8,179 nt of DNA from Deltaproteobacteria bacterium (GTDB taxonomy: Bacteria > Desulfobacterota > JAENJC01), in NCBI GenBank assembly GCA_016844545.1, contig JAENJC010000058.1, positions 1 through 8,179 on the forward strand, in the 5' to 3' direction. The stretch's first letter is position 1. Each line of letters begins with the position of its first letter. This document shows positions 6,137 to 8,179 of this stretch, one piece after another. The translations under genes and the position numbers were made by a program. Below the pieces are notes generated by a model. The model saw only the letters and a list, made by a program, of their open reading frames with translations, did no database searches and had not been told where the DNA came from.

Positions 6137-6161
6137 GGGGCTCTTGCTGGTGGGCAACCCC
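6137..6161 (+). terminator. GC-rich hairpin just after ubiU
   Basis: GGGG (6137-6140) and TTGC (6144-6147) can pair with CCCC (6158-6161) and GCAA (6154-6157) across a TGGTGG loop, with a three-base CTC bulge. It begins three bases after the ubiU stop and is followed by GTTTG rather than a clear T-run. GGGCAACCC here is the inverse of GGGTTGCCC in the repeat after dapA, so it may be a degraded relative of that repeat. Confidence 0.35.
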
Positions 6162-6195
6162 GTTTGATGAAAAACTTGACACATATTCGAGCTAA

Positions 6196-6217
6196 GGGTG
6201 ATGGGGGAGGGGGAGGG
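6196..6217 (+). other. G-quadruplex motif between convergent genes
   Basis: Four G-runs (GGG at 6196-6198, GGGGG at 6203-6207, GGGGG at 6209-6213, GGG at 6215-6217) are separated by loops of four, one and one bases. This meets the usual G3+ N1-7 rule. The run lies between the stops of ubiU and the HEAT-repeat gene and is on the ubiU sense strand, with an ATTTTATT stretch (6223-6230) just beyond. Folding in vivo is not shown by sequence. Confidence 0.6.
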
Positions 6218-6228
6218 TGAGAATTTTA

Positions 6229-6801
6229 TTAGAATTCAAGCTCCCCAAGCCCCGATGTCGCCTCTTTTTTTATGTCCTGGTCTTCCTGAGGATTATTTAT
6301 GATCGCAAGCAGCACGGCCTCTGCCCGTTTGTCGCCAATGGCCGCAAGGGCCTTCACCCCAGCCATTTTTATTTCTTTCCCAGCCCCACGAATAAGCTCA
6401 ATCAAAGGTTCCACAGCCTCCCTTGACTTCATCTTACCGATGGTCTCTACTGCAAGTTCCTGGATACTGGGGATAGGGTCACTGAGTCTTGCGATGAGAG
6501 GTTCTATGGAAATGGGATCTTTCATGTCCATAAGCACCTTCAGGGATGCCCCCCGTACATATTCATCAGGATCTTCAAGGGCCAAAAGGACTGCAGGGAG
6601 CGCTCTTTTGTCCTTTGTCTCTCCCAGGGCATACACAGCTCTGATCCTCACGTCTGCCTTCGGATTCTTCAGCGCCTCTGTGAATGCAGGAATGCTTCCT
6701 CTTGCCTCAAGTCTTGCAAGTGCTAATGAAGCTGCCTTTTTTATCCCCTCATCCTGGTCGTTTAATGACTTGAGAAGGGCCTGGATTCTCTCTTTTATCA
6801 T
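6229..6801 (-). CDS. HEAT-repeat (PBS-lyase-type) protein
   Basis: The 190-residue protein is made almost entirely of six HEAT-like repeats. Equivalent positions recur at residues 37, 68, 99, 130 and 161, an exact 31-residue spacing, with a first unit from about residue 6. Each unit has the pattern of two short helices, with a conserved D or N in the turn followed by VR..A...LG, as in 'VRIRAVYALG' and 'VKALAAIGDKRA'. Such alpha-solenoids bind other proteins. The PBS-lyase name refers to shared repeats, not an enzyme activity. There is no signal peptide or membrane segment, so it should be cytoplasmic. ATG 6801 is preceded by a full AGGAGG four bases upstream (complement of 6806-6811). It converges on ubiU and diverges from the pilus/secretion ATPase gene; a link to either is not shown. 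The partner is unknown. Confidence 0.85.
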   Translation of the reverse strand: MIKERIQALLKSLNDQDEGIKKAASLALARLEARGSIPAFTEALKNPKADVRIRAVYALGETKDKRALPAVLLALEDPDEYVRGASLKVLMDMKDPISIEPLIARLSDPIPSIQELAVETIGKMKSREAVEPLIELIRGAGKEIKMAGVKALAAIGDKRAEAVLLAIINNPQEDQDIKKEATSGLGELEF

Positions 6802-6887
6802 AGGGCCTCCTGCTTTAGTGCAGGGACATTAACATAACATAGCGGCAGATGCAAGGGATCAGCTATCGAAAACTGCTGAAGAAAACC

Positions 6888-6916
6888 TTGACGGGAGGCC
6901 TATTTATGCTTAAAAT
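6888..6916 (+). promoter_or_regulatory. candidate sigma70-type promoter for the PilB/GspE ATPase gene
   Basis: TTGACG (6888-6893, five of six matches) and TAAAAT (6911-6916, five of six) are exactly 17 bases apart. Transcription would start near 6923, giving a leader of about 70 bases that contains the 16-bp tandem repeat. Confidence 0.55.
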
Positions 6917-6939
6917 GAATACCTAAGTCAAAGACACCT

Positions 6940-6971
6940 GGCCTGGATATCTCTCGGCCTGGATATCTCTC
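6940..6971 (+). repeat. exact 16-bp tandem repeat in the ATPase gene leader
   Basis: GGCCTGGATATCTCTC occurs twice in direct succession (6940-6955 and 6956-6971) with no mismatch. It lies between the candidate promoter and the Shine-Dalgarno, and each copy contains the GATATC palindrome. It is not coding in any apparent gene. It may be a recent duplication or a doubled binding site. Confidence 0.9.
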
Positions 6972-6982
6972 TAAATTGGATT

Positions 6983-6987
6983 GGAGG
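6983..6987 (+). promoter_or_regulatory. Shine-Dalgarno favouring a GTG start for the ATPase gene
   Basis: GGAGG at 6983-6987 is one base from ATG 6989, too close for initiation, but seven bases from GTG 6995. The GTG start also gives the typical family N-terminus (M)AKKLGELLVDAG. Confidence 0.6.
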
Positions 6988-6994
6988 AATGACC

Positions 6995-8179
6995 GTGGCA
7001 AAAAAATTGGGTGAACTTTTAGTTGACGCCGGTCTTATTTCTGCCGAACAATTGGCTAAGGCCCTGGCAAATCAGAAGGTGAACAAGAAGAGGATCGGGG
7101 AGATAATAGTAGACCTCAAGATGGCTTCTGAGATGGATATTGTCCAGACCCTTTACTTTGAGCTTGGGGTTGATTCACTGGATTTGTCCAAGGCCATTAT
7201 AGATCCCATGGCGATTCAACTGGTCCCTGAAAAACTTGCCAGGAAGTTCAGCCTGTTGCCGATAAGTGTTGACGGGAAAGTCCTAACAGTTGCGATGCTG
7301 GATCCTCTTGACTTCGAGGCATTAGATGATATCAGGTTTGCTACAGGATATAAACTAAAGCCGGTGGCGACCACCAGGACCGAACTCCTTCATGCCATTG
7401 ACATTCATTACAGCGCCTCCGATTCAATTGCAGAGATACTGGTAAAAGACCTCTCTAAAGAGAAATCGGAGGTAGAGGTCGTCGTAGAGAAGGAGGGTTC
7501 GGATGCCGCGACACTAAGGAAAGAGAGTGAGACCCCTCCAGTAATAAGGATGGTAAACCTGATGATCTCAGATGCCGTAAAGTCCAGGGCCAGCGATCTT
7601 CATATGGAACCCCAGGAGAGGAGGCTCCTGATAAGAAACAGGGTTGATGGTCTTTTAAATAATGTGATGGAGCTTCCAAAGTGGATTCAGGGATCTATAG
7701 TCTCCAGGGTGAAGATAATGGCAAGGATGGACATTGCCGAAAAAAGGACCCCCCAGGATGGGCGTGTAAAACTGAGGGTTGATGGAAAGGAGATAGACCT
7801 AAGGATATCTGTCCTCCCTACCCAGTACGGGGAGAAGGTAGTCATGAGGCTCCTTGATACCAAAGCGGCGGCTCTTCCATTGAGCAAGCTTGGTTTTACA
7901 GCAGAAGAGCTGAAGAAGATCTCGGTATTGATATCGAAGACCCAGGGTGTCATCCTTATAACAGGACCAACAGGCAGTGGAAAGTCTTCTACACTCTATG
8001 GGATTATTACCCAACTCAAGTCAGAGCACGTTAACATCATTACCCTTGAGGACCCTATAGAGTTTGAAATTGAAGGGGTAAGTCAGGTTATGATTGACGA
8101 GAGGGTTGGCCTTACCTTTGCAAATGGTCTGAGGTCTATCTTAAGGCAGGACCCGAATGTGGTCATGGTGGGAGAGATG
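6995..8179 (+). CDS. PilB/GspE-family assembly ATPase, N-terminal part (3' end outside window)
   Basis: This is a secretion-superfamily ATPase that powers type IV pilus extension or type II secretion from the cytoplasmic face of the inner membrane. It starts with an MshEN/GspE N-terminal domain (KLGELLVDAGLISAEQL, to about residue 145). A charged linker (about 150-180) follows, then the N2 domain with RASDLHMEP (198-206) and the core with Walker A GPTGSGKS (324-331, Lys330) and the Asp box LEDPIE (351-356). The window ends inside the Walker B region (DPNVVMVGEM), so the catalytic C-terminus and the usual zinc-binding cysteines are not visible. All 395 codons seen are intact. ATG 6989 is an alternative start. 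PilB cannot be separated from GspE on this fragment; the full-length MshEN domain fits either. Downstream pilus or secretion genes would decide. Confidence 0.93.
   Translation, partial: MAKKLGELLVDAGLISAEQLAKALANQKVNKKRIGEIIVDLKMASEMDIVQTLYFELGVDSLDLSKAIIDPMAIQLVPEKLARKFSLLPISVDGKVLTVAMLDPLDFEALDDIRFATGYKLKPVATTRTELLHAIDIHYSASDSIAEILVKDLSKEKSEVEVVVEKEGSDAATLRKESETPPVIRMVNLMISDAVKSRASDLHMEPQERRLLIRNRVDGLLNNVMELPKWIQGSIVSRVKIMARMDIAEKRTPQDGRVKLRVDGKEIDLRISVLPTQYGEKVVMRLLDTKAAALPLSKLGFTAEELKKISVLISKTQGVILITGPTGSGKSSTLYGIITQLKSEHVNIITLEDPIEFEIEGVSQVMIDERVGLTFANGLRSILRQDPNVVMVGEM

Noticed and set aside
6849..6926. 25-codon ORF starting ATG 6849 in the HEAT-ATPase gap
   Set aside because: There is no Shine-Dalgarno, no recognisable family, and it overlaps the better-supported promoter at 6888-6916.
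1..8179. CRISPR array, defence island, prophage or transposon
   Set aside because: No spaced direct repeats, nuclease-helicase defence cluster, integrase or transposase is visible. The helicase-nuclease at the left edge looks like ordinary recombination repair.

Overview
The window reads as bacterial chromosome of moderate G+C. Genes are tightly packed, and I see no phage, transposase, CRISPR, tRNA or rRNA. Frequent AGG (Arg) and ATA (Ile) codons, a diaminopimelate lysine pathway, a MidA-type methyltransferase, a UbiU-type U32 protein, a PilB/GspE ATPase and short GTAGGGGC...GCCCCTAC palindromes fit an environmental Gram-negative lineage such as Nitrospirota or a former deltaproteobacterial phylum. 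That placement is an impression from gene style, not a proof.

Layout. (1) 1-851 is the C-terminal end of a UvrD/AddA-type helicase-nuclease. After its stop lies a degenerate second copy of its last codons, then a possible terminator and a promoter. (2) 965-3708 holds three consecutive genes of diaminopimelate/lysine synthesis: dapF, dapA and dapB. The dapF-dapA gap is filled by what looks like a decayed N-terminal piece of an HhH-GPD DNA glycosylase gene. The dapA and dapB stop codons both lie inside copies of the same palindromic repeat. (3) A MidA-family methyltransferase gene (3736-4887, minus) converges on dapB. It diverges from a UbiU-like gene (5135-6133, plus) across an AT-rich region unusually full of ATACC/GGTAT motifs. 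(4) A protein of six 31-residue HEAT repeats (6229-6801, minus) converges on ubiU across a G-quadruplex motif. It diverges from a PilB/GspE ATPase gene (6995 onward, plus), which runs off the window and whose leader carries an exact 16-bp tandem repeat.

How the genes work together. DapA makes hydroxy-tetrahydrodipicolinate from pyruvate and aspartate semialdehyde, DapB reduces it, and DapF epimerises LL- to meso-diaminopimelate at the end of the branch. The middle steps and LysA are not in the window. The other genes look like independent housekeeping or surface-machinery units. I do not see a new multi-gene defence or metabolic system. The unusual material is small and intergenic: the gene relic, the stop-codon-bearing repeats, the duplicated gene end, the ATACC cluster, the G4 motif and the leader repeat.
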